A stretch of 33,910 nt of DNA, from assembly GCA_002424365.1 (NCBI GenBank), contig DIRQ01000059.1:17378-51287 (forward strand), written 5' to 3'. A program made the translations under genes and the position numbers. This document shows, in pieces, positions 1 to 8,312 of the stretch. Each line of letters starts with the position of its first letter. The stretch's first letter is position 1. A model generated the notes under the pieces. That model was not told where the DNA came from and did not search any database. It saw nothing but the letters and a program-made list of their open reading frames with translations. Origin of the DNA: Syntrophomonas sp. UBA5432 (GTDB taxonomy: Bacteria > Bacillota > Syntrophomonadia > Syntrophomonadales > Syntrophomonadaceae).

Positions 1-20
1 GAAATCAGTGTCTAATAAAT

Positions 21-875
21 CTATTTTTCCAATTGCTGCGCTATTTGCCTGGCTACGCCTGCCATACTAAGGTCTTCTCCGTTGAAATGAAAACCCCGCT
101 GCTGCAAACGATAAGCCACTTCCAGGTGAGCTGGCAATTCTATACCCAGTTCACTTAAGCCCTCATAACATTCTAAAAGCTTTCCAATAGGTGTGTCCAT
201 AACCACCCGTCCCTTGTCCAAAACCACCAGGCGCTGGCAAATAGCTAACAGGTGGCTTAAATGGTGAGTAACCATAACAATGGTAACATTATCCCGCCGG
301 TTTATATCTTTCAGATACCCTAAAATGGCTTTCCGACCTTCTATATCAAGACCGGCAGTAGGTTCATCCAACAGCAAGTAGCGGGGGTTAAGAGCCAAAA
401 TACTAGCTATGGCTACCCTTCTTTTTTCCCCACTACTTAAATCAGTAGTGCGGCGCTTATAATATTGTGCAAACTCCAAGCCGGTTTGCTGCATAGCCGC
501 TCTAACCCTCTGCTTAATTTCCTCATTACTAAACTTCATATTACGAGGACCAAAAGCAATTTCATCATAAACTTGGTCCGCAAACATCTGTTGTTCGGGA
601 TATTGAAAAACCATCCCCACTTCCTGTCTTAGGGTCACTAATTCTTTTCTTTTTAGTTGGGCTAGATTACGCCCGTTATAAAATACTTTACCCTGCTCCG
701 GCTTTAAAAGAGCAATAAGCAACTGCAAGAAGGTGGACTTACCTGAGCCTGTAGCCCCCATAACCCCCAGAATTTCTCCATCGTTAATAGTAAGATTTAA
801 ACCTTTTATAGCCTCCCGGGCAAACACCATACCTTTTTGGTAAGTAAAAGTAACATTCTCTAGGATAAATGGCAT
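21..875 (-). CDS. ecfA2: ECF transporter ATPase A2 (energy-coupling factor)
   Basis: ATP-binding subunit of an energy-coupling-factor transporter, which with EcfA1 and the membrane protein EcfT powers interchangeable vitamin/cofactor-binding S subunits. All ABC motifs are canonical in the 284 residues: Walker A GATGSGKST (40-48), Q-loop Gln91 in FQYPEQ, signature LSSGE (146-150), Walker B ending DE (170-171), D-loop AGLD, and switch His204. The ATG lies 6-7 bases after a GGTGGA Shine-Dalgarno that sits inside ecfA1, and the two genes overlap by 16 bases, so translation is probably coupled. Second ATPase after rplQ is the usual EcfA2 position. ecfT would be expected just beyond the left edge; the 20 bases left of the stop are too few to show it. 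Confidence 0.9.
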   Translation of the reverse strand: MPFILENVTFTYQKGMVFAREAIKGLNLTINDGEILGVMGATGSGKSTFLQLLIALLKPEQGKVFYNGRNLAQLKRKELVTLRQEVGMVFQYPEQQMFADQVYDEIAFGPRNMKFSNEEIKQRVRAAMQQTGLEFAQYYKRRTTDLSSGEKRRVAIASILALNPRYLLLDEPTAGLDIEGRKAILGYLKDINRRDNVTIVMVTHHLSHLLAICQRLVVLDKGRVVMDTPIGKLLECYEGLSELGIELPAHLEVAYRLQQRGFHFNGEDLSMAGVARQIAQQLEK

Positions 876-1684
876 ATAGCTTCCACCAGGCTTTCAATAT
901 CGGTAGTATCATGGGCTATACTCATTCCCGCGTTATGTTTTAACAACTCAATGAAAGTGGTTAGTTCCAGTGGCTCTATTCCCAGCATGGTGAGCTGTGT
1001 ACCCATCTTCAAAATCTCCCGGGGGTGAGCCATATTTATTACTTCCCCCTGATTCATCATAATTATCTGGTCTGCCTGAATAGCATCCTCCAGGTTATGA
1101 GTAATCAGAATCAGAGTAATATTAAAATCCCGCCGTATTGTAAGTAGCAGGGAGAGTAAGTCTTTCCTGCCTCTAGGCTCCAACATGGAAAAGGGTTCAT
1201 CTAAAACCAGGTAAGCCGGTTGCATAGCCAGGAGACTGGCAATACAAAGTTTCTGTTTCTGACCCCCAGACAAAATATAAGGAGGATATTTCGCATAATC
1301 CTCCATTGATACCATTTTAAGAGCGGTATCTACTCTTTTTCCTATTTCGATGGGATTAAGTCCCAGATTCTCCGGCCCAAAAGCTATCTCTTCCTCTACC
1401 AGATTGGAAAGTAGTTGACTATCAGGATCTGGGAAAAGCAACCCTACTCTTTTTCTTATCTCTACCAGATTTTCAGGCTTCAGGCTACTTAACCCATCCA
1501 CCGTCACTTCCCCCAAATCAGGCATAAGAAGACCATTAATTAAACGGGCTAGAGTTGATTTACCTGACCCGTTTCTTCCCATTATAGCAATGAATTCTTT
1601 TTTCCTGATGGTCAGACTTATTTTCTTAACTGCAGGCTCTTTGCTCTGTGGATAAGTATAAGTTACATCACTGAGCCGAATCAT
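860..1684 (-). CDS. ecfA1: ECF transporter ATPase A1 with altered Q-loop
   Basis: First ATPase of the ECF transporter pair, 6 bases after rplQ as in many Firmicutes. The 274 residues show Walker A GRNGSGKST (37-45), signature LSGGQ (138-142), Walker B with DE at 162-163 and switch His196. Two positions are unusual. The Q-loop reads FPDPDSQ, so the near-invariant glutamine is Pro85 (codon CCA at 1430-1432, one base from the Gln codon CAA). The D-loop is SMLE rather than the SMLD/AGLD usual in the family. The other catalytic residues are intact, so this is an altered rather than dead ATPase. The ATG at 1684 has only a weak GGA upstream, consistent with coupling to rplQ. Confidence 0.9.
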   Translation of the reverse strand: MIRLSDVTYTYPQSKEPAVKKISLTIRKKEFIAIMGRNGSGKSTLARLINGLLMPDLGEVTVDGLSSLKPENLVEIRKRVGLLFPDPDSQLLSNLVEEEIAFGPENLGLNPIEIGKRVDTALKMVSMEDYAKYPPYILSGGQKQKLCIASLLAMQPAYLVLDEPFSMLEPRGRKDLLSLLLTIRRDFNITLILITHNLEDAIQADQIIMMNQGEVINMAHPREILKMGTQLTMLGIEPLELTTFIELLKHNAGMSIAHDTTDIESLVEAICHLS

Positions 1685-1690
1685 TTAATC

Positions 1691-2032
1691 CTATTCCACC
1701 AGCTCTAAAACGGCCATGGGTGCGCCATCCCCTCGGCGATTACCCATCTTAATAATGCGGGTATAGCCACCCTGACGTTCTTCATAACGAGGAGCCAGAT
1801 CATTAAATAATTTATATACCACCGTTTCACTAGTAAGGTAGGACATGGCCTGCCTGCGGGCATGCAAATCCCCTCTCTTACCCAGGGTGATCATTTTATC
1901 AGCCAAGCGCTTAATTTCTTTAGCTCTAGTTTCGGTAGTAACAATTTTTTCTTTATCCAGCAGAGAAGTTACTGAATTTCTCAGCACTGATCTGCGGTGA
2001 TCACTTCTAAGGCCTAATTTACGATAAGCCAC
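1691..2032 (-). CDS. rplQ: 50S ribosomal protein L17
   Basis: Large-subunit protein L17 (113 residues), located near the exit of the peptide tunnel. The N-terminal MAYRKLGLRSDHRRS block and the internal TETRAKE motif are diagnostic. The start is GTG, 7 bases after GGAGG. It follows rpoA by 15 bases, the standard end of the alpha operon, and is followed almost at once by the ECF ATPase genes, so these probably share a transcript. Length matches the short bacterial form. Confidence 0.97.
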   Translation of the reverse strand: MAYRKLGLRSDHRRSVLRNSVTSLLDKEKIVTTETRAKEIKRLADKMITLGKRGDLHARRQAMSYLTSETVVYKLFNDLAPRYEERQGGYTRIIKMGNRRGDGAPMAVLELVE

Positions 2033-2047
2033 CTGGGATCCTCCTTT

Positions 2048-2998
2048 CTAATCTTCTGGTTTCTTAAAAGTAAGGTCCAATTCTTTAAGCTTGTTTTCGA
2101 TCTCTTCCAGTGATTTCTGACCGAGATTTCTAATCTTACTCATTTCTTCCCGCGTTTTCTCGATTAAATCACCCACGGTATTAATATTAGCCCTTTTCAA
2201 GCCATTGGAAGCACGAACTGATAACTCCAGTTCTTCGATGGAAATTTCGAGTACCTTATCCTTCTTCTCTTCCTCTTTTTCTACCAGTATTTCTACTTCG
2301 GCGTAAGTATCATCAATCTCGGTAAAGAGTTTTAGATATTCGATTATTATCTGGGCTGACAGACTGATAGCCTCTTCTGGGCTAATACTGCCATTGGTCC
2401 ATACTTCCAGGGTAAGTTTATCATAGTCGGTTCTTTTTCCTACCCGGGCATTGTCAACCGTATAATTCACCCGGTTTACCGGTGTAAAAATTGAATCAAT
2501 GGGTATTAAGCCTACAATTTCTTCGGTTTTATAGGCTTGCTGGTCAGCACTGACATAACCGCGACCCCGTTCAACTGCCATTTCTATTTCTAGGCTGGCA
2601 CCTTCATCCAGGCTGGCTATATGCAAATCAGGATTCAATATCTCCACCTCGGCGTCCCGGGTTATATCCGCAGCAGATATATTCTTTTTGCCCTGTTGCT
2701 CTAAGCGAATTATTTTACGTTCATGACCATCATACTTAATGATAAGTTTCTTAATATTAAGAATTATCTCGGTAGTATCTTCTAGTATATTTGGTATAGT
2801 GGAAAACTCGTGCAATACCCCGTCTATTTTGACCGAGGTTACTGCTGCCCCAGGTAAAGACGATAATAATACCCGACGCAAGGAATTACCCAACGTAGTA
2901 CCATATCCTCTCTCCAAGGGCTCTATGACAAATTTGCCGTAATTGGTATCGCCGTCTTTATCGATACACTCAATACGCGGTTTTTCCATCTCTAGCAC
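2048..2998 (-). CDS. rpoA: DNA-directed RNA polymerase subunit alpha
   Basis: Alpha subunit of RNA polymerase (316 residues). Two copies form the platform on which beta and beta' assemble, and the C-terminal domain contacts UP elements and activators. The N-terminal assembly domain covers about residues 1-230 with the conserved LGNSLRRVLLSS block. A charged glutamate/lysine linker follows, then the helix-hairpin-helix C-terminal domain (about 250-316) with ELSVRASNGLKRANI and the LGQKSLEEI motif. GTG start: a GGAGG is 9 bases upstream, while the next ATG (MEKPRIE) would be 18 bases away. It sits between rpsD and rplQ. Confidence 0.98.
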   Translation of the reverse strand: MLEMEKPRIECIDKDGDTNYGKFVIEPLERGYGTTLGNSLRRVLLSSLPGAAVTSVKIDGVLHEFSTIPNILEDTTEIILNIKKLIIKYDGHERKIIRLEQQGKKNISAADITRDAEVEILNPDLHIASLDEGASLEIEMAVERGRGYVSADQQAYKTEEIVGLIPIDSIFTPVNRVNYTVDNARVGKRTDYDKLTLEVWTNGSISPEEAISLSAQIIIEYLKLFTEIDDTYAEVEILVEKEEEKKDKVLEISIEELELSVRASNGLKRANINTVGDLIEKTREEMSKIRNLGQKSLEEIENKLKELDLTFKKPED

Positions 2999-3031
2999 TA
3001 ATTTATCCCTCCTTACTATAGTAGAGGTGTT

Positions 3032-3661
3032 TTATCTAGAGTAGAGCTCTACAATTAGTTGCTCGTTTACCGGTGTATCTATTTGCTCTCTTATCGGATA
3101 TGCTAATACTCGACCGGTAAAGTTTTCAGCGTCTACACTTAACCACTCGGGGGGAGTCTTATAGGCTGCCTGTTCCTTAAGTTCCTGAAATTTAATCATT
3201 TCTTTACTGGAATCCTTTACCTGAATAACATCCCCAACCTTTACCAGCATAGAAGGTATGGTGGCCTTCTTGCCGTTAATGGTGAAATGCCCATGATTAA
3301 CCAGCTGCCGGGCTTCTTTGCGGGAAGATGCAAAACCCAGCCGATAAACTACATTATCCAGGCGCCGTTCCAACAAAATTAGCAGGTTGGTTCCGGTAAT
3401 GCCCTGTTGGCGGTCTGCCTTTACAAAATAATTATGAAACTGTTTTTCCAGTATACCATAGGTTCTCCTGGTTTTCTGTTTTTCCCTTAATTGCAGGCCA
3501 TATTCACTAACTTTCTGTCTGCGCCCCTGCCCGTGTGCACCTGGTGCATAGTTTTTTCTCTCAACTGCACACTTTTCCGAATAACACCTGTCTCCTTTAA
3601 GAAAAAGCTTTTCTCCTTCCCGGCGGCATTGGCGGCAAACTGCATCTGTATATCTTCCCAC
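3032..3661 (-). CDS. rpsD: 30S ribosomal protein S4, zinc-binding form
   Basis: S4 nucleates 16S rRNA folding and is a component of the mRNA entry helicase region. The 209 residues keep the zinc form: Cys9, Cys12, Cys26 and Cys31 near the N terminus, then the S4 RNA-binding domain with RLDNVVYRLGFA and ARQLVNHGHF (about 95-135). The GTG start lies 12 bases after AGGAGG, a rather long spacing. In Bacillus rpsD stands apart from the alpha operon; here it lies between rpsK and rpoA, where S4 could act as translational repressor as in enteric bacteria, although no repressor site is evident to me. Confidence 0.97.
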   Translation of the reverse strand: MGRYTDAVCRQCRREGEKLFLKGDRCYSEKCAVERKNYAPGAHGQGRRQKVSEYGLQLREKQKTRRTYGILEKQFHNYFVKADRQQGITGTNLLILLERRLDNVVYRLGFASSRKEARQLVNHGHFTINGKKATIPSMLVKVGDVIQVKDSSKEMIKFQELKEQAAYKTPPEWLSVDAENFTGRVLAYPIREQIDTPVNEQLIVELYSR

Positions 3662-3678
3662 TTTGTACTATTACCTCC

Positions 3679-4074
3679 TTAAACCCTTCTTCTTTTCGGT
3701 GGCCGGCAGCCATTATGCGGTATGGGAGTAACATCCTTAATAGCGCTTACTTCCAGACCGGTAGCCTGCAGGGATCTAATCGCTGCTTCGCGTCCAGCAC
3801 CGGGACCTTTTACATAACATTCTACTTCCTTTAACCCATGCTCCATAGCTGCCCGGGCGGCATTTTCTGCTGCCTGCTGGGCGGCAAACGGGGTACTTTT
3901 ACGTGAGCCCTTAAATCCTACTGTACCTGCACTAGCCCAGGATATAGCATTACCGTGCTTATCGGTAATCGATATCATGGTGTTATTAAAAGTTGATTTA
4001 ATATGGGCAATACCTTGTTCAATATTCTTTTTTTCACGTTTTTTAACCCTGGTAGTTGTTGTTCTGCGTGCCAC
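3679..4074 (-). CDS. rpsK: 30S ribosomal protein S11
   Basis: S11 (131 residues) lies on the platform of the small subunit near the mRNA exit. Recognised by the block IAHIKSTFNNTMISITD, by the GPGAGREAAIR motif, and by the C-terminal DVTPIPHNGCRPPKRRRV. The GTG start is 8 bases after GGGGG. It lies in the standard rpsM-rpsK-rpsD order with short spacers (18-19 bases). The basic N-terminal tail (ARRTTTTRVKKREKKN) is typical of clostridial members. Confidence 0.97.
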   Translation of the reverse strand: MARRTTTTRVKKREKKNIEQGIAHIKSTFNNTMISITDKHGNAISWASAGTVGFKGSRKSTPFAAQQAAENAARAAMEHGLKEVECYVKGPGAGREAAIRSLQATGLEVSAIKDVTPIPHNGCRPPKRRRV

Positions 4075-4093
4075 TCATTTATCCCCCTTCCGG

Positions 4094-4462
4094 CTATTTC
4101 TTCTTGCCGCTTACGGTACGTTTCGGCCCTTTACGGGTACGGGCATTAGTCTTAGTTTTTTGACCTCTAACTGGCAGCCCTCGACGATGCCGAATACCTT
4201 TATAACAACCCAGGTCCATCAGTCGCTTAATATCTAGACTAACTTGACGGCGTAGGTCGCCCTCAACATGATACTGTTTTTCAATTATTTCCCTTAATTT
4301 GGCTGTTTCATCTTCTGTTAAATCTTTCACTCTGGTATCTGGATTTATACCTGCTTCTGCCAGTATTTTCCGGGCAGAAGGCCTGCCTATACCAAAAATA
4401 TAGGTGAGGGATATTTCTACCCTTTTATCCCGGGGTAAGTCAACTCCCGCTATTCTTGCCAA
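4094..4462 (-). CDS. rpsM: 30S ribosomal protein S13
   Basis: S13 (122 residues) sits at the head of the 30S subunit and contacts the P-site tRNA and the intersubunit bridge. Diagnostic stretches are MARIAGVDLPRDKR, the helix-hairpin-helix TYIFGIGRPSARKIL, and the basic tail GIRHRRGLPVRGQKTKTN. The start codon is TTG, supported by GGAGGTG 7 bases upstream and by the family N terminus beginning exactly there. It follows rpmJ by 21 bases. Confidence 0.97.
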   Translation of the reverse strand: MARIAGVDLPRDKRVEISLTYIFGIGRPSARKILAEAGINPDTRVKDLTEDETAKLREIIEKQYHVEGDLRRQVSLDIKRLMDLGCYKGIRHRRGLPVRGQKTKTNARTRKGPKRTVSGKKK

Positions 4463-4483
4463 ATTCTTTCACCTCCCGCTTTC

Positions 4484-4597
4484 TTAGCCTTGTACCTGTT
4501 TATGTTTGGGATTTTCACAAATTACCATTACTTTTCCTTTGCGTTTGATTACCTTACACTTTTCACACATAGGTTTTACTGATGGTTTTACTTTCAC
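4484..4597 (-). CDS. rpmJ: 50S ribosomal protein L36, zinc-binding form
   Basis: The smallest ribosomal protein: 37 residues from a GTG start that lies a few bases after GGAGG. Reads MKVKPSVKPMCEKCKVIKRK and onward, with the zinc ligands Cys11, Cys14, Cys27 and His32 all present, so this is the zinc-requiring form. It fills the gap between infA and rpsM, its usual place in Firmicutes. Family identity is unambiguous despite the size. Confidence 0.95.
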   Translation of the reverse strand: MKVKPSVKPMCEKCKVIKRKGKVMVICENPKHKQVQG

Positions 4598-4631
4598 CGT
4601 ATTTACCTCCTTAAATAGCGCTGAAAAATCT

Positions 4632-4850
4632 TTATTTAAAACGGTATGTTATCCTGCCGCGGTTCAGGTCATAGGGTGATAATTCCACCATAACACGGTC
4701 TCCAGGTAATATTCTGATAAAGTTCATACGCATTTTGCCAGAAATATGGGCGAGGACTTTATGGCCATTTTCCAGTTCTACCTTGAACATGGCATTCGGT
4801 AATGGTTCCAATACCCTTCCCTCAACCTCGATTACATCATCCCTAGCCAT
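4632..4850 (-). CDS. infA: Translation initiation factor IF-1
   Basis: IF-1 (72 residues, exactly the usual length) binds the A site of the 30S subunit during initiation. A single S1-like OB fold: MARDDVIEVEGRVLEPLPNA, then the ENGHKVLAHISGKMR segment and the C-terminal SPYDLNRGRITYR. ATG start with GGAGG 8 bases upstream. The Shine-Dalgarno lies in the end of the preceding KOW gene, whose stop is directly adjacent to this start codon. Confidence 0.98.
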   Translation of the reverse strand: MARDDVIEVEGRVLEPLPNAMFKVELENGHKVLAHISGKMRMNFIRILPGDRVMVELSPYDLNRGRITYRFK

Positions 4851-5162
4851 TTACCAGACCTCCTTCCCATCTGTTTCTGCGGCCTCCTGTAATTTCTTCA
4901 GGTTCTTCCTGATTATATGGTTATCGGGTTTTTCTCCTCTACTCAGGTAGGCAAGAACATCATCCGCCTTCATCCTGGTTAGTTGAACGTGTTTTATATT
5001 CTTAATCTTAGGATTTTCTATTTTCCTTAGATCACCATCAGCTAAGAGCACTAAACGTTTGTTTACAATTCCGACAACCACAAACATGGTTCCCTTATCA
5101 CGACCGTTTTTAGAATATACGACTTTACCCAGCATTGTTTCTAAAATCCTGGTCACCCCCAT
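4851..5162 (-). CDS. KOW-domain RNA-binding protein (L14e-like)
   Basis: Small KOW protein found between map and infA in many Firmicutes. Distant similarity to eukaryotic/archaeal L14e suggests ribosome or RNA binding, but its role is not established. The KOW fold covers about residues 10-55 (GKVVYSKNGRDKGTMFVVVG, then LLADGDLRKIENPKIKNIKH). A helical, charged C terminus follows. The ATG at 5162 shares its A with the map stop (TAATG) but has no Shine-Dalgarno. A start at Met10 (5135), preceded by AGGA about 11 bases away, also fits the family, so the N terminus is uncertain. Confidence 0.85.
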   Translation of the reverse strand: MGVTRILETMLGKVVYSKNGRDKGTMFVVVGIVNKRLVLLADGDLRKIENPKIKNIKHVQLTRMKADDVLAYLSRGEKPDNHIIRKNLKKLQEAAETDGKEVW

Positions 5163-5929
5163 TAAACCAAGGTGAGAATCTCAGGACCACGATCGGTGAT
5201 AGCTATGCTATGTTCAAAATGAGCTGATAGACTGCCATCCCGGGTAACTACCGTCCAATCATCGGCTTTGGTAAATACACTACTTGCTCCTATATTGAGC
5301 ATAGGTTCGATAGCTATGGTCATTCCTTCTTTCAACTTCGGACCTTGATTAACTCTACCATAATTAGGTACCGGTGGGTCTTCATGCATCTTGCGACCAA
5401 TACCATGACCAACGAATTCACGAACTACTGAAAATCCATGTTCCTCGGCATACTTTTGAATAGCATGGGATACCTGACCCAATTGATTACCAATTCTGGC
5501 TTCGTGAATACCTTTAAACAAGGCCTTTTCAGTATATTTGATTAATCGTAGAGCTTGTGCACTGACTTCTCCTACGGGTACGGTTATAGCCGCATCACCA
5601 GCATACCCATTCAAAATAAGACCGAAGTCAATGCTAATAATATCCCCTTCCTGAAGAATCCTTTCTCCCGGTATACCATGGACCACCTCTTCATTAATAG
5701 AGGCACAGATGGCTGCCGGAAAAGATTTTCCTCCTGCGCAGGGATGAGGGTAGTTTTTGAAAACTGGTATAGCTCTGCGCTTCTTACATTCCTCTTCCGC
5801 TATAGCATTTAAAGCAAGGGTTTTTATTCCCGGGCCTATAGCTGTCCTTAGCAACTCCAATATCTCTGCTACAGCTTGCCCGGCTACTCGCATTCGGGTA
5901 ATCTGTTCAGGAGTTTTTAAAATTATCAT
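5162..5929 (-). CDS. map: Methionine aminopeptidase, type I
   Basis: Removes the N-terminal methionine from nascent proteins at the ribosome. 255 residues with the pita-bread fold and all five metal ligands: Asp101, Asp112, His175, Glu208 and Glu239. His84 in the VVHGIPG segment is the usual substrate-contacting histidine. There is no N-terminal zinc-finger extension, so this is the short type Ia form. The ATG overlaps the adk stop codon (ATGA), and the gene end overlaps the KOW gene start by one base; the three genes are tightly coupled. The secY-adk-map order is standard. Confidence 0.97.
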   Translation of the reverse strand: MIILKTPEQITRMRVAGQAVAEILELLRTAIGPGIKTLALNAIAEEECKKRRAIPVFKNYPHPCAGGKSFPAAICASINEEVVHGIPGERILQEGDIISIDFGLILNGYAGDAAITVPVGEVSAQALRLIKYTEKALFKGIHEARIGNQLGQVSHAIQKYAEEHGFSVVREFVGHGIGRKMHEDPPVPNYGRVNQGPKLKEGMTIAIEPMLNIGASSVFTKADDWTVVTRDGSLSAHFEHSIAITDRGPEILTLV

Positions 5930-6576
5930 TTAAGGCTCTCCAGGCAGTTTTTTATATCGGTAAAAACCGTCTTGCTGTCACGATTACCGTCTATCTCTTG
6001 TAAAACGTTCTGCTGGGAATAGTAAGCCAGCAGGGGATTAGTTTGTTCAAGATAAACCTCCAACCTTTTCGCCACCGTTTTACCCTGGTCATCACTTCGC
6101 TGTATCAGTTGTCCCCCACAGTTATCGCAAATTCCTTCTTTAGCGGGAGGATTCGACTGTAAGTTATAGACAACTTTGCACTCCTTACAACTAACCCTTC
6201 CCGACAAGCGCCTAATAAGAATATCGTTAGGAACGGCTATATTAATAACAACATCAATTTTTCTGCCATTACTACTTAGAACCTTATCAAGAGCTTCAGC
6301 TTGAACTGTAGTTCGGGGAAAACCATCCAGCAAAAAACCATTTTTGCAGTCGGCTTCCGCCAGTCTCGCTTCTACTATACCAATAGTTACTTCATCGGGC
6401 ACTAGTTTACCGGCATCCATGTACTTTTTGGCTTCCTTACCCAGTTCGGTTTCGCGACTAACCGCATCCCGAAACATATCACCAGTTGATATATGGGGAA
6501 TGGGGTATTCTTTTTTTATAAACTCGGCCTGAGTCCCTTTGCCCGCACCAGGAGGTCCCATAAGTACTACGTTCAC
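5926..6576 (-). CDS. adk: Adenylate kinase, zinc-containing LID
   Basis: Catalyses ATP + AMP to 2 ADP. I place the start at GTG 6576, nine bases after GGAG. The ATG at 6585 abuts that Shine-Dalgarno and would add three residues not typical of the family. From GTG the protein is 216 residues, the family norm. P-loop GPPGAGKGT at 7-15, AMP-binding STGDMFRD, and DGFPRT. The LID carries Cys130, Cys133, Cys150 and Cys153, the four-cysteine zinc site of Gram-positive long-form kinases. Lies between secY and map, overlapping map by 4 bases. Confidence 0.95.
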   Translation of the reverse strand: MNVVLMGPPGAGKGTQAEFIKKEYPIPHISTGDMFRDAVSRETELGKEAKKYMDAGKLVPDEVTIGIVEARLAEADCKNGFLLDGFPRTTVQAEALDKVLSSNGRKIDVVINIAVPNDILIRRLSGRVSCKECKVVYNLQSNPPAKEGICDNCGGQLIQRSDDQGKTVAKRLEVYLEQTNPLLAYYSQQNVLQEIDGNRDSKTVFTDIKNCLESLK

Positions 6577-6588
6577 TAAAATCATCTC

Positions 6589-7854
6589 CTATTTTACAAA
6601 CCCTTCGTAACTGCGTAAGAGCAGGTGCGATTCAATCTGTTTCATGGTATCTAATGCAACTCCAACTACGATTAATAGTGAAGTACCTCCAAACCAGATG
6701 CTGGTTACACCGGTAAGGCCTATAACGAAGTTAGGTAAGACTGCAATCAAGGCTAAAAATACTCCTCCACACAGGGTTAACCGCGATAATACTCTGTCTA
6801 TATACTCTGCCGTAGGTCGACCCGGCCTGATTCCAGGAACAAATCCTCCGTATTTTTTAATGTTATCAGCTACATCCATAGGATTAAATATGATAGCTAC
6901 ATAGAAATAGGTAAAAAATACTATCAAAACAGCATAAAACGCATTGTAAAGTATACTGCCAAAATTAAAGTAGGTATTCAAAAACTGGTTAAAACCTGAA
7001 TTAGGACTCATCCATGAACCGATGGTAGCTGGAAACATCATCAGGGCCATGGCAAATATTATAGGTATAACACCGGCAGCATTGACCTTAAGGGGTAGAA
7101 ACGTACTTTGGCCCCCATAAAGCTTGCGTCCCACTACTCTTTTGGCATATTGTACCGGTAGCCTTCTTTGTCCTTCATTAACCGCAATAATAGCTACTAT
7201 AATAGCTAGGGCTATTACTATAAACAGGAATATATTAACGGCACCAATAATTCCGCCAGATAGTTCCTGTCCTACCCCACTAATCTGACTGGGTAGTCTG
7301 GATACTATACCTGCAAAGATTATTAGGGAAATACCATTTCCGATTCCTTTTTCGGTTATCATTTCGCCAATCCACATTAGCAACGCAGTGCCTGCAGTTA
7401 GCGAAATAGCAATTATCAAATAAGAACCGATACCTGGGCTAACTATAGCGCCACTCTTGCTTAAAGCAGCAGACATTCCCATCGCTTGGATAAAAGCTAA
7501 TACTACCGTAAAATAACGAGTGTACTGGGCAATAACCTTACGCCCTTCCTCGCCTTCTTTTTGTAGTTCTTCCAGTCGGGGTACGACTACGGTTAATAGC
7601 TGCATAATAATTGAGGCATTAATATACGGGGTTATGCTCATAGCAAATATACTAAAACGCTTGAAAGCTCCTCCGGAAATGATATCAAAAAACCCGAATA
7701 ACTGTCCTTTAAGAAGTTCAGCCAGGGCGTCCGGATTTATCCCCGGTACCGGTACATGAGCACCTATGCGAAAAACTAATAGCATGAACAAGGTGAATAG
7801 TAGCTTTTTCCTCAGATCGCCGACCTTTAATGCCTGTGAAAAGGATCCCAGCAT
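6589..7854 (-). CDS. secY: Protein translocase channel subunit SecY
   Basis: Core channel of the Sec translocon, integral membrane protein of 421 residues with about ten transmembrane helices. Recognisable segments are FRIGAHVPVPGINPDAL near the N terminus, GIGNGISLIIFAGIV, the basic cytosolic loop NEGQRRLPVQYAKRVVGRK, the NPMDVADNIKKYGGFVPGIRPG block, and the last helix region ending in LLLRSYEGFVK. Its ATG shares one base with the rplO stop (TAATG), with GAGGTG 5 bases before it. The partner secE is at the other end of the window (33248-33490). Confidence 0.98.
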   Translation of the reverse strand: MLGSFSQALKVGDLRKKLLFTLFMLLVFRIGAHVPVPGINPDALAELLKGQLFGFFDIISGGAFKRFSIFAMSITPYINASIIMQLLTVVVPRLEELQKEGEEGRKVIAQYTRYFTVVLAFIQAMGMSAALSKSGAIVSPGIGSYLIIAISLTAGTALLMWIGEMITEKGIGNGISLIIFAGIVSRLPSQISGVGQELSGGIIGAVNIFLFIVIALAIIVAIIAVNEGQRRLPVQYAKRVVGRKLYGGQSTFLPLKVNAAGVIPIIFAMALMMFPATIGSWMSPNSGFNQFLNTYFNFGSILYNAFYAVLIVFFTYFYVAIIFNPMDVADNIKKYGGFVPGIRPGRPTAEYIDRVLSRLTLCGGVFLALIAVLPNFVIGLTGVTSIWFGGTSLLIVVGVALDTMKQIESHLLLRSYEGFVK

Positions 7855-8294
7855 TAAATCACCTCAACTCTACCACCCCTGGCAGTAATTTTTTCTTCTG
7901 CCTGCCTGCTAATTTTGTGGGCCCTGACTGTCAACTTTTTCTCCAGTTCCCCATCACCCAGGATTTTAACTCCGTCTTTAGTGGAATTAATTAACCCTGC
8001 GTTTAGCAGTACCTCGGGGTTAATCTCACTACCATTTTCAAAGCTATTTAAATCCCTAATATTTACAATAGCATACTCTTTTTTAAATATATTAGTAAAT
8101 CCCCGTTTGGGTATACGCCTCTGTAGTGGCATCTGGCCACCTTCAAAGCCTGGCCTGACTCCTCCACCTGAGCGAGCCTTCTGGCCTTTATGTCCCCGGG
8201 TTGAAGTCTTTCCATGACCAGAGCCAGGGCCTCGTCCTACTCTCTTGACCCGTTTATTTGCGCCCGGGGGAGATTTTAATTCCTCTAGTTTCAC
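7854..8294 (-). CDS. rplO: 50S ribosomal protein L15
   Basis: L15 (146 residues) is a late-assembling 23S rRNA-binding protein. The glycine/arginine-rich N terminus (GANKRVKRVGRGPGSGHGKT and the GGVRPGFEGGQMPLQRRIPKRGF block) threads into rRNA, and the globular domain follows from about residue 75. The GTG start lies 7 bases after GGAGG. Standard position between rpmD and secY, and translationally coupled to secY by a one-base overlap. Confidence 0.97.
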   Translation of the reverse strand: MKLEELKSPPGANKRVKRVGRGPGSGHGKTSTRGHKGQKARSGGGVRPGFEGGQMPLQRRIPKRGFTNIFKKEYAIVNIRDLNSFENGSEINPEVLLNAGLINSTKDGVKILGDGELEKKLTVRAHKISRQAEEKITARGGRVEVI

Positions 8295-8312
8295 TTTAGG
8301 ACCTCCCTCTCA

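Noticed and set aside
1..20. Start of ecfT at the left edge.
   Set aside because: Expected from gene order, but only 20 bases are present and no start codon with ribosome-binding site can be identified.
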